A stretch of DNA of 5,188 bases from Brevundimonas sp. (GTDB lineage: Bacteria > Pseudomonadota > Alphaproteobacteria > Caulobacterales > Caulobacteraceae). This document shows, piece after piece, positions 1 through 5,188 of this stretch; the first letter of the stretch is position 1; each line of letters starts with the position of its first letter. The DNA lies in assembly GCA_024711185.1 (NCBI GenBank), contig JANJTI010000188.1, forward strand, positions 1 to 5,188. The letters are read 5' to 3'. The position numbers and the translations under genes are program-made. The notes beneath the pieces are model-generated. The model was not told the origin of the DNA. It saw only the letters and a list, made by a program, of their open reading frames with translations, and did not search any database.

Positions 1-732
1 ATAGCCGGTCGGCTCCATCGGAATCTCGATCATCACCTCATGCCCCTGGGCGCGGGCGAGGTCGATCCAGCCCTGCAGCCCCTCGGCGTAGGGCACGAAG
101 CTGAGCGTCACCTCGGCGGGCAACCGTTCGATGGCGGCGCGGGTCGTGGTCGGGTTGAGGCCGAGGCCGCCGACGATCAGGGCCACGCGCGGCTTGCCGT
201 TGGACTGGAATGGGCGGGCGTAGGCTTGCGCCGGGACGCGGCCGTCGGGGGCGATGCGCGGCAGCGGCCCGTCGGGCCCGGGCTGATGCAGGCCGGCGAT
301 CGGGGCAGCGGCCAGCGGTCGGGCGGCGACCCGCGGCGCGGTGACCGGCGCGCCCTCTCCGGAGACGGTGGCCCCGTCCGGCAGGGTGATCACCGCCTCG
401 CCCATGAGGGCCGGGTCCGGAACGCCGTCGCCGGTGAGGTCGGCGTACAGCCCGCCTTCCAGCGAGAAGGCCTCGAGGCCGGTGGGCGTCGGCGCGGGCG
501 CCGGGGTCTGGCGTTCGAGGGCGACGCGGGCGGACGGCGCCCCGGCGCGCGGATCGCCGAGCACGGCGACGAACAGGCCGGCGGCGGCGAGCAGCATCAC
601 GCCCGCCCCGGCGACGGCGACGGGGGGCTTCCTCAGGAACCGGCCGACAGGCGCCAGGCGGTCGCGCAGGGCGATCCGGGCCGGCGGCGTTCCGGCGGTG
701 GCGGCGAGAACGGACTGGCGCTTTGCGAACAT
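1..732 (-). CDS. Divergent polysaccharide deacetylase family protein (YibQ/DUF610-like), N-terminal part
   Basis: The first 244 residues are visible and the gene runs off the left edge without a stop. The reading frame is open back to a TAG at 814-816, but the ATG at 730-732 is its only ATG, GTG or TTG there, so the start is firm although no Shine-Dalgarno sequence precedes it. A basic cytoplasmic N-terminus (residues 1-37) is followed by one hydrophobic segment (about 38-59), so the protein is probably anchored in the inner membrane and faces the periplasm. A proline- and alanine-rich linker follows, and the deacetylase-like fold starts near residue 181 with VALIVGGLGLNP, then TLSFVPYAEGLQGW (209-222) and GHEVMIEIPMEP (230-241). 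These motifs identify the family. As I recall the family, better-known members have IDD where this protein has VGG (187-189), and HLPM where it has EIPM (236-239), so deacetylase activity is doubtful. In enterobacteria yibQ lies beside envC, which fits this neighbourhood. No substrate can be assigned. Confidence 0.9.
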   Translation of the reverse strand, partial: MFAKRQSVLAATAGTPPARIALRDRLAPVGRFLRKPPVAVAGAGVMLLAAAGLFVAVLGDPRAGAPSARVALERQTPAPAPTPTGLEAFSLEGGLYADLTGDGVPDPALMGEAVITLPDGATVSGEGAPVTAPRVAARPLAAAPIAGLHQPGPDGPLPRIAPDGRVPAQAYARPFQSNGKPRVALIVGGLGLNPTTTRAAIERLPAEVTLSFVPYAEGLQGWIDLARAQGHEVMIEIPMEPTGY

Positions 733-802
733 GGACCGTGTGGACGCTCGAAGGCGGGGCCGCGCAGACGGACCCCTTCGACGCTCACCTTGCCCGGCCC
801 CG

Positions 803-828
803 GTTAAGAAAGCCTAACGGGGCGTTAG
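803..828 (-). terminator. Weak candidate intrinsic terminator downstream of ctpA
   Basis: In the 106-base gap between the ctpA stop and the deacetylase start lies a perfect inverted repeat with 6-base arms, CTAACG at 814-819 and CGTTAG at 823-828, around a 3-base loop. Read in the direction of ctpA transcription, the stem is followed by GCTTTCTTAACC, a short T-rich tail. The stem is short and only half GC, and the T-run is interrupted, so at most it attenuates. It could instead be a protein-binding palindrome. The rest of the gap shows nothing recognisable. Confidence 0.3.
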
Positions 829-838
829 CCATGCCGTA

Positions 839-2209
839 TCAGTTCTCCGGCTCCGCTCGCGGGCCGGCGGCCGCCATGGCCGTGCCCGGCGGCGTGACCA
901 CGACGCCTTCCGGCGCGGCGGCCAACTGCGTCAGGTTTCCGCCCGCCCGCAGCACGTCGAGGGCGCGTTCGAGCTGGTAGTCCTTGTCCTTGTCGTAGTC
1001 CTCGCCCGGCGCCTCGAACGGGGTATGGGCGCCCTTTCGTTCCTCGCCGATCGAGGAGTCGAGGGCGGTGGCGTAGGCGGCCTCGGAATAGATGAAGCTG
1101 GAGCGCGAGACGATGCGCGCCTCAGCCGCCGAGCGGGCCACCTCGAGGTCGGGCTCGATCCCGATCTTCTGGATTGAGCGGCCGGAGGGCGTGTAGTAGC
1201 GCGCCGTGGTGATCGACAGGGCGCCGTCGGCGCCGCCGCGCAGCGGAATGACGGTCTGCACCGAGCCCTTCCCGAAGCTGGTCAGGCCGACGATGGTCGC
1301 GCGCTGGTGGTCCTTCAGCGCGCCCGCGACGATTTCGGAGGCCGAGGCCGAGCCGTAGTTGATCAGCACCACCACCGGGGCGCCGTCGGTCAGGTCGCCC
1401 GCGCGGGCCGAGTAGCGCATGATCTGCTCGGGCTTGCGGCCGCGCTGGCTGACCACCTCGCCCCGCTCGAGGAAGGCGTCGGAGACCGCGATGGCGGCGT
1501 CCAGCAGACCGCCGCCGTTGTTGCGCAGGTCCAGCACCCAGCCGCGGATGGCCGGGTTCTCGCGCTTCAGGCGGGCGATGGTCTCGCCGAGCTCCCGGCC
1601 GGTGTTCTCGTTGAAGGTCGACACGCGCAGATAGCCGAACTCGCCCTCCACCCGACCCGAGACGGATTCGATCTTGATCACCTCGCGGGTCAGCACGACC
1701 TCGCGCGGCTCCTCGCCGTCGCGCAGGAAGGTGACGGTGACCGAGGTGCCGATGGCGCCGCGCAGCTTCTCCGAAACCTGGCTGACGGTCAGGCCCGAGG
1801 CGCTCTGGCCGTCGATCGCCGAGATCACGTCGCCCGCCTGGACCCCGGCCCCGGCGGCGGGGCCGCCGGCCATCGGCGAGATGATCGTCACCAGGCCCCC
1901 CTCGGAGGTGATGGTCAGGCCGACGCCGGAATACTGGCCCTCGGTGCGCTCGCGCAGCTCACCGTAATCCGTCGGTGGCAGATAGTTCGAGTGCGGGTCC
2001 AGCGCCCCCATCATGCCCTGCAGCGCCGCCTCGATCAGCTTCTTGTCGTCGACCGGCACGACGTAGGCCTGTTCGACGATGCCGAGGACGTCGCCGAACA
2101 GGCCGATCATCCGGAAGGCCTCGTTACGCGGGGTCTGTCCCGCGGAGGCGGCGGCTCCCAGCCCGACCACGGTGGCGGCGGCGGCGCCGATCATCAGCAG
2201 CTTGCGCAT
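839..2209 (-). CDS. ctpA: S41 family carboxyl-terminal processing protease (CtpA/Prc type)
   Basis: This is a periplasmic serine protease that recognises and cleaves unstructured C-termini of envelope proteins. In other bacteria such proteases remove peptidoglycan hydrolases or process lipoproteins; the substrate here is unknown. From the ATG at 2207-2209 the protein has 456 residues. It starts with a signal peptide (MRKLLMIGAA, hydrophobic to about 20, likely cut after ASA at 21-23). The N-terminal helical part carries LDPHSNYLPP. A PDZ domain follows (about 93-166: YSGVGLTI, then GAGVQAGDVI), then the S41 core (about 186-356). Catalytic residues by family pattern are Ser289 in GSASASE, Lys314 in SFGKGS and Gln318; the Ser-Lys-Gln spacing of 25 and 4 matches E. 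coli Prc. YYTPSGRSIQ and GIEPD are also typical. The charged tail (about 400-456) holds DYDKDKDYQLERALDVL. An in-frame ATG at 2249-2251 would add 14 arginine-rich residues, but no ribosome site precedes it and it would push the signal peptide inward. It lies 141 bases downstream of envC and may have its own promoter. Confidence 0.96.
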   Translation of the reverse strand: MRKLLMIGAAAATVVGLGAAASAGQTPRNEAFRMIGLFGDVLGIVEQAYVVPVDDKKLIEAALQGMMGALDPHSNYLPPTDYGELRERTEGQYSGVGLTITSEGGLVTIISPMAGGPAAGAGVQAGDVISAIDGQSASGLTVSQVSEKLRGAIGTSVTVTFLRDGEEPREVVLTREVIKIESVSGRVEGEFGYLRVSTFNENTGRELGETIARLKRENPAIRGWVLDLRNNGGGLLDAAIAVSDAFLERGEVVSQRGRKPEQIMRYSARAGDLTDGAPVVVLINYGSASASEIVAGALKDHQRATIVGLTSFGKGSVQTVIPLRGGADGALSITTARYYTPSGRSIQKIGIEPDLEVARSAAEARIVSRSSFIYSEAAYATALDSSIGEERKGAHTPFEAPGEDYDKDKDYQLERALDVLRAGGNLTQLAAAPEGVVVTPPGTAMAAAGPRAEPEN

Positions 2210-2213
2210 TCGT

Positions 2214-2224
2214 CTTCTTCTCTC
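2214..2224 (-). promoter_or_regulatory. Purine-rich ribosome binding site deciding the ctpA start
   Basis: GAGAGAAGAAG lies four bases upstream of the ATG at 2207-2209. It is not a perfect Shine-Dalgarno match, but it is a clear all-purine tract in a GC-rich leader. It favours this start over the in-frame ATG at 2249-2251, which is preceded by the pyrimidine-rich CTCCTAC. The signal peptide placement supports the same choice. Confidence 0.6.
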
Positions 2225-2230
2225 GGGCCG

Positions 2231-2276
2231 GAAGCCGGCCGGCGCTTCCATGTAGGAGATCCGCGGATCGAATTCG
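2231..2276. repeat. Cluster of short palindromes in the ctpA leader
   Basis: Three inverted repeats sit side by side. GATCCGCGGATC (2258-2269) is a perfect 12-base palindrome. CGAATTCG (2269-2276) is a perfect 8-base palindrome sharing one base with it. GAAGC/GCTTC (2231-2235 with 2244-2248) can form a hairpin about 20 bases upstream of the ctpA ATG. All lie between the candidate ctpA promoter and the start codon. They could be an operator or leader structure, but short palindromes are common in GC-rich DNA. Confidence 0.35.
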
Positions 2277-2297
2277 TGGCGCGCCGGCGTTCCCGCG

Positions 2298-2326
2298 ATA
2301 AAATCAGCGTCATCCGGGGATTGGAA
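2298..2326 (-). promoter_or_regulatory. Weak candidate promoter for ctpA
   Basis: Read on the minus strand, TTCCAA (2321-2326) and TTTTAT (2298-2303) are separated by 17 bases, matching about 3 of 6 and 4 of 6 consensus positions. The TTTTAT lies in the most AT-rich stretch of this gap. A GATTC site (2330-2334) lies four bases upstream of the -35-like element. The match is poor, so ctpA could equally be transcribed by read-through from envC. Confidence 0.25.
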
Positions 2327-2350
2327 GCGGATTCGCCCGCCGCGCGCCGC

Positions 2351-3409
2351 TCAGCGCAGCCACGGGCCCGGATCGACGGGGCGTTCCTCGCGGCGCAGCT
2401 CGAAAGCGATCTCGCCGCCGGTCCCGGCGCGCCCCAGGGTCTGTCCGTCGGCGACCCGGGCGCCGCTCTCGACCGCCACCTCCTCCAGACCCGCGACGAC
2501 GCCGCGCCAGCCCGGCCCGAGGTCGAGGATGACCACCTGGCCCCAGCCCGACAGCGGACCGGTCCACGCCACCCTGGCGTTGGCCGGCGCCCGCGCCTCC
2601 AGGCCGTCGCCGCGCCAGCGCCAGCCCGTCGGGCCGCGCTCCGAGGGCGGCCCGGCCACCGGCGAGGTCAGGCTGGAGCGCCCGGCCGGGAGGCGTGCGA
2701 CCGTCGCCGGCGCCTCGCCCTCGGCCGGAACGGCCGCCCCGATCTGGCGCAGGCGGGCCTCCAGCGCCGCCGCCGCTTGCTCGGCCTGGCGCGCCTCGGC
2801 CCGCAGCACCGCCTGCAGCGAGCTCTTGCGCGCCGCCAGCCGCTCGATCTCCGCGCGCCGGTCGCCGCGGGCGCTCTCGGTGGTGAACAGCTGCTCGCTG
2901 TTCAGGGCGGCGAGACGACGGATGCGGCCGAGCTCGGCCTGTTGTTCGGCGAGCGCCTTCGCCCGCGTCTGCAGCTCGGGGGCCATGGCCTGCATCAGGA
3001 TGCCGGCCCGCACCGTGTCGATCGCCCGATCCGCGGGCACGAGCAGCGGCGGCGGCGGACGGCGGCCCAGCGTCTGCAGCGCCGAGAGCAGGCGCGCCTG
3101 CCGCCCTCTCGCCTGCGCCAGCCGCGCCATCAGGGCCGCCTCGCGTGCGCCGAGTTCGCGCAGACGGGCGCGCTGCGCCGCGATGCGGCCGTCGTCGGCG
3201 TCGACCTGGGCGCGCAGACGGGACAGATCCCGCTCCAGCGCCGCGATCTCGGCGCCGGCCTCGGCCGCCTCGGCGCGCAGGCTGCGGGCGCGGGCGCGTT
3301 CGTCGCGGAACTCGGCCTGCAGCCGCCCTGCCTCCCCCGCCTGCTGCGGCGCGGCGGCCACCGGCAGGGCGGTTGCGAGGGCGACGGCGGTGAGCAGGAG
3401 GGGGCGCAT
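2351..3409 (-). CDS. envC: EnvC-type murein hydrolase activator with degenerate LytM (M23) domain
   Basis: EnvC-family proteins are periplasmic coiled-coil factors, linked to FtsEX in E. coli, that activate peptidoglycan amidases at the division site. The 352 residues begin with a signal peptide (MRPLLLTAVA, cut near 19-20). Two long alanine-, arginine- and glutamate-rich coiled-coil stretches follow (about 25-115 and 145-225), separated by a PPPPLLVP break at 118-125 that is typical of the family. The C-terminal LytM-like domain (about 245-352) retains GWGQVVILDLGPGWRG (288-303), GQTLGRAG and AFELRREERPVDPGPWL. The M23 zinc ligands are not preserved: the HxH position reads E333-I-A335, and YxH reads VAG (305-307). 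That agrees with an activator and not with an enzyme. It is shorter than E. coli EnvC (419). Its ATG overlaps the rlmH TGA by one base (TGATG) and has no Shine-Dalgarno sequence, suggesting translational coupling. A generic M23 family annotation is the main alternative. Confidence 0.92.
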   Translation of the reverse strand: MRPLLLTAVALATALPVAAAPQQAGEAGRLQAEFRDERARARSLRAEAAEAGAEIAALERDLSRLRAQVDADDGRIAAQRARLRELGAREAALMARLAQARGRQARLLSALQTLGRRPPPPLLVPADRAIDTVRAGILMQAMAPELQTRAKALAEQQAELGRIRRLAALNSEQLFTTESARGDRRAEIERLAARKSSLQAVLRAEARQAEQAAAALEARLRQIGAAVPAEGEAPATVARLPAGRSSLTSPVAGPPSERGPTGWRWRGDGLEARAPANARVAWTGPLSGWGQVVILDLGPGWRGVVAGLEEVAVESGARVADGQTLGRAGTGGEIAFELRREERPVDPGPWLR

Positions 3410-3873
3410 CAGTCGCGATGATAGGGCGAACCGGCGAGGATGGTCACCGCGCGATAGACCTGCTCGGCCAGCATGGCGCGAGCCAGGGCGTGCGGCCAGG
3501 TCTGCGGGCCGAAGGCGAGGGTCGACGCGGCGGCGGCGCGGACGCTGTCGTCCAGCCCGTCGGCCCCGCCGATGGCGAAGACCAGCCGCCGCTCGCCGCG
3601 GTCGCGCAGGCCGGCGATGTGGTCGGCGAAGGCGCGGCTGGAATACGTCCGGCCGCGTTCGTCGCAGGCGATCAGGTGCGCCCCTTCGGCCGCCTTGAGG
3701 ATCAGCTCGGCCTCCGGAGCCTTGCCGGGCTTGCGGGGATCGAGATCGATCAGCTCCAGCGGCCCCAGGCCGAGGGCGCGCCCCGACAGGGTGGCGCGCT
3801 CCGCCCAGTCGGCGGCCAGCTGCGCCTCGGGACCCCGCCCCGGCTTGCCGATGGCGATGATCCCCAGCTTCAC
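3409..3873 (-). CDS. rlmH: 23S rRNA (pseudouridine-1915-N3)-methyltransferase RlmH
   Basis: RlmH is a small SPOUT-class methyltransferase that uses S-adenosylmethionine to methylate N3 of pseudouridine 1915 in helix 69 of 23S rRNA, acting on assembled 70S ribosomes as a homodimer. The 154 residues match the family length (E. coli 155). Diagnostic motifs are MKLGIIAIGK at the N-terminus, ACDERGRTYSS (69-79), FAIGGADG (99-106), which forms the cofactor-binding loop, and the trefoil-knot C-terminus with TWPHALARAM (125-134), EQVYRA and SPYHR (149-153). The start codon is GTG (3871-3873), fixed by the conserved N-terminus. It lies 12 bases after the rsfS stop and has no good ribosome site of its own, so it probably depends on translation of rsfS. 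The stop overlaps the envC start. Identification is firm. Confidence 0.97.
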   Translation of the reverse strand: MKLGIIAIGKPGRGPEAQLAADWAERATLSGRALGLGPLELIDLDPRKPGKAPEAELILKAAEGAHLIACDERGRTYSSRAFADHIAGLRDRGERRLVFAIGGADGLDDSVRAAAASTLAFGPQTWPHALARAMLAEQVYRAVTILAGSPYHRD

Positions 3874-3885
3874 GGCGTCAGGCGA

Positions 3886-4293
3886 TCAGGAGGCGCGGGC
3901 GGCGCCGCGGTGGCCGCTGTCCACCGACCAGATCTTCTCGATGTTGTAGAAGGCGCGGACTTCCGGCCGGAACAGGTGGACGATGACGTCCCCGGCGTCG
4001 AGCAGAACCCAGTCGCAGTGCGGCAGCCCCTCGACCTTGATCTTGCCGAGGCCGAGCTCCTTGAACAGGCGCTGCAGGTGGTCGGCCAGGGCGCCGACGT
4101 GGCGGTGCGAGCGGCCCGAGGCCACGATCATGGCGTCGGACATGGGGCTCTTGCCGCGCAGGTCGATCAGGACGATGTCCTGCGCCTTGTCGTCGTCCAG
4201 CTTGGAGAGGATGGCCTGTTCGAGCCCGGTCGAGCCGACCGGAAGGGGAGCCTGCGGACCGTCTTCGGGGTGGATGGGCGGGATCGGGTCCAT
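3886..4293 (-). CDS. rsfS: Ribosomal silencing factor RsfS
   Basis: RsfS (formerly RsfA, YbeB or Iojap) binds uL14 on the 50S subunit and blocks joining with the 30S, lowering translation in stationary phase or starvation. The 135 residues contain the whole family core: LEQAILSKLDDDKAQDIVLIDL (24-45), SDAMIVASGRSHRHVGALAD (52-71), then IKVEG, DWVLLDAGDVIVHLF (94-108) and R..YNIEKIWS (113-123). A proline-rich extension of about 23 residues precedes the core, and a short tail follows it. The ATG at 4291-4293 has only a weak GAG upstream. A second ATG five bases upstream is in another frame. nadD lies upstream across a 117-base gap, and nadD-rsfS-rlmH is a widespread order in proteobacteria. A promoter-like sequence in that gap suggests rsfS heads a transcription unit with rlmH and envC. 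Confidence 0.97.
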   Translation of the reverse strand: MDPIPPIHPEDGPQAPLPVGSTGLEQAILSKLDDDKAQDIVLIDLRGKSPMSDAMIVASGRSHRHVGALADHLQRLFKELGLGKIKVEGLPHCDWVLLDAGDVIVHLFRPEVRAFYNIEKIWSVDSGHRGAARAS

Positions 4294-4385
4294 CTCATGC
4301 GCCGTGTTCGAGACGGCGGCGTCTTGCGCATCGTGCGCGGGCGAGGGGGTCAGCGGAGGGCTCCGGAGAGGTTACGTAAAGGGGC

Positions 4386-4414
4386 AGCCTAGCACGAACC
4401 GCCCGCCGCGTCAC
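4386..4414 (-). promoter_or_regulatory. Candidate Caulobacter-type housekeeping promoter for rsfS-rlmH-envC
   Basis: On the minus strand GTGACGC (4408-4414) is followed after 14 bases by GCTAGGCT (4386-4393). The published Caulobacter sigma-73 consensus, as I recall it, is TTGACGS, 10-14 bases, GCTANAWC. The match is 6 of 7 in the first box and 5 of 8 in the second, with spacing in range. The first box overlaps the nadD TGA stop. Transcription would start near 4378, leaving a leader of roughly 85 bases before rsfS. The leader contains a small perfect hairpin, GCGCA/TGCGC (4326-4338), and a CTCCGGAG palindrome (4361-4368). Confidence 0.4.
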
Positions 4415-5085
4415 CGGTTCCCGGCCGCGGCGGCGGCGCGCAGGGCCGTCGACGAGCGCGGATTGAGCGGTGCGGACAGCCAGGTCCAGGCCGGCGCCTG
4501 CATCTCCGGCAGCATCCGGGCCCGGTGATCCGGCACGCGCGCCCGGGCGAAGCGCTCGGCCGCGGGGGCGGTGCGGCTCTCCAGCAGCGACCCCGGACGC
4601 GCGATCACCGCCACCGGCATCAGCCGCATGATGTCGGTCCAGCCTCGCCAGCGATGGAAGCCGGCCAGATTGTCCGAGCCCATCAGCCAGACGAAGCGCA
4701 CGCCCGGATGCCGGGCGACCAAGGCGCGCAGGGTGTCGACGGTCCAGCTGGTCCCCAGCCGGGTCTCGACGTCCGAGACGATCATGGCGGGGCCGTGCGC
4801 CGCCTGCCGCGCCGCCCGCTCCGCCGACGCCATCCGCTCCGCCAGCGGCGCGGTATGCCGCGCGTCCTTCAGCGGGTTCTGCGGCGAGACCAGCCAGACC
4901 ACGCGGTCGAGATCGAGCCGCCGCATCGCCGTCTCGGCGACGTGGGAGTGGCCGTCGTGGGCCGGATTGAAAGAGCCGCCGAACAGGCCGACGCGCATGC
5001 CGGCCCGCAGGTCCAGCCCGTCGCGCAAACCCCCGCGGCGAGGACCGAAGGCGCGGGGCGCGGGACCGGCGTGGAAGAAGGGCAA
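4411..5085 (-). CDS. nadD: Nicotinate-nucleotide adenylyltransferase NadD
   Basis: NadD transfers AMP from ATP to nicotinate mononucleotide, giving deamido-NAD, the penultimate step of cytoplasmic NAD synthesis. The nucleotidyltransferase signature GLFGGSFNPAHDGH is at residues 33-46, with the HxGH-type nucleotide-binding motif. Other family landmarks are SPQNPLK (67-73), MIVSDVET (101-108), TSWTVDTLR (112-120), WLMGSDNLAGFHRW (133-146) and the C-terminal SSTALR (211-216), equivalent to the ISSTxIR motif. The start is uncertain. The longest form begins at TTG (5083-5085) and has 224 residues. The only ATG near the N-terminus (4996-4998) gives 195 residues starting MRVGLFGG. The longer form is kept because the preceding GLDLRAG resembles an extension I recall in alphaproteobacterial NadD proteins and the codons are normally biased. 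Neither start has a clear Shine-Dalgarno sequence. The 67-base gap upstream has a TTGACC (5147-5152), but no convincing -10 box. Confidence 0.95.
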   Translation of the reverse strand: MPFFHAGPAPRAFGPRRGGLRDGLDLRAGMRVGLFGGSFNPAHDGHSHVAETAMRRLDLDRVVWLVSPQNPLKDARHTAPLAERMASAERAARQAAHGPAMIVSDVETRLGTSWTVDTLRALVARHPGVRFVWLMGSDNLAGFHRWRGWTDIMRLMPVAVIARPGSLLESRTAPAAERFARARVPDHRARMLPEMQAPAWTWLSAPLNPRSSTALRAAAAAGNR

Positions 5086-5152
5086 GGCGCGCTCGCGGGA
5101 GACTTATGCTCAGCCGCGCCCTAACACGCGACGACCGCCCTGTCCCGGTCAA

Positions 5153-5188
5153 TCAGCCCGGCTGGCGCTTGAAGGTGTCGCCGACCTC
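5153..5188 (-). CDS. C-terminal end of an unidentified upstream gene
   Basis: An open frame enters from the right edge and ends at a TGA (5153-5155). Only eleven residues are visible, EVGDTFKRQPG. The frame, the GC-rich third positions and the position just upstream of nadD on the same strand support a real gene end, but this is too short to identify. ProA, a frequent nadD neighbour in alphaproteobacteria, does not usually end this way as far as I recall. Confidence 0.5.
   Translation of the reverse strand, partial: EVGDTFKRQPG

Noticed and set aside
40..807. A 255-residue plus-strand open frame at the left end
   Set aside because: It is antisense to the deacetylase-family gene, whose minus-strand translation gives clear family motifs and a membrane anchor.
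2207..2251. Upstream ATG at 2249-2251 as the ctpA start
   Set aside because: It would place an arginine-rich stretch before the signal peptide and has no ribosome site, whereas the ATG at 2207-2209 has a purine tract at suitable distance.
1307..3421. A 704-residue plus-strand open frame across ctpA and envC
   Set aside because: It is exactly antisense to two well-supported genes, is rich in Arg, Ala, Gly, Asp and His without recognisable motifs, and arises because high-GC third positions leave few stops on the opposite strand.
2529..3698. A 389-residue plus-strand open frame opposite envC and rlmH
   Set aside because: It is an arginine- and serine-rich antisense shadow crossing the boundary of two real genes, with no domain.
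3418..4392. A 324-residue plus-strand open frame opposite rlmH and rsfS
   Set aside because: It is antisense to two firmly identified genes and has no domain signature.
4295..5152. A 285-residue minus-strand open frame overlapping nadD in another frame
   Set aside because: It is arginine-, alanine- and glycine-rich low-complexity protein. The nadD frame carries the complete family motif set, so this is a shadow.
1..5188. Search for tRNA or rRNA genes, CRISPR arrays, insertion sequences and a novel defence or biosynthetic system
   Set aside because: The window is filled almost entirely by recognised housekeeping and envelope genes with short gaps. No direct-repeat arrays, transposase motifs, or change in base composition by eye.

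Overview
This is a GC-rich chromosomal window, with G or C at most third codon positions, carrying a tightly packed run of genes that all lie on the minus strand. Gene content, order and protein style point to an alphaproteobacterium. Caulobacterales, such as a Brevundimonas- or Caulobacter-like organism, is the best guess, but this rests on recognising the proteins and the synteny and not on a marker gene.

In transcription order (right to left) the window holds: the last 11 codons of an unidentified gene (5153-5188); nadD, nicotinate-nucleotide adenylyltransferase (4411-5085); rsfS, ribosomal silencing factor (3886-4293); rlmH, 23S rRNA pseudouridine-1915 methyltransferase (3409-3873); an envC-type murein hydrolase activator (2351-3409); a ctpA-type S41 carboxyl-terminal processing protease (839-2209); and the N-terminal 244 residues of a divergent polysaccharide deacetylase of the YibQ family (1-732, running off the left edge). 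No gap between genes exceeds about 140 bases. No RNA genes, mobile elements or CRISPR arrays were seen.

The genes form two functional blocks. The right block makes NAD and tunes ribosomes: NadD for NAD synthesis, RsfS for silencing the large subunit, RlmH for modifying helix 69 of 23S rRNA. The left block acts in the periplasm: EnvC activates peptidoglycan amidases, CtpA cleaves periplasmic proteins at their C-termini, and the YibQ-type protein is a membrane-anchored deacetylase-fold protein. rlmH and envC are joined by a TGATG stop/start overlap, and rlmH starts with GTG 12 bases after the rsfS stop. rsfS-rlmH-envC therefore look like one operon. A Caulobacter-type promoter-like sequence overlaps the nadD stop, and a weaker candidate sits in front of ctpA.

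This is an ordinary, conserved housekeeping and envelope locus. I found no evidence of an undescribed system. The points most worth a second look are the loss of catalytic-type residues in both the EnvC LytM domain and the deacetylase-like protein, the non-ATG starts of nadD and rlmH, and a few candidate regulatory sites.
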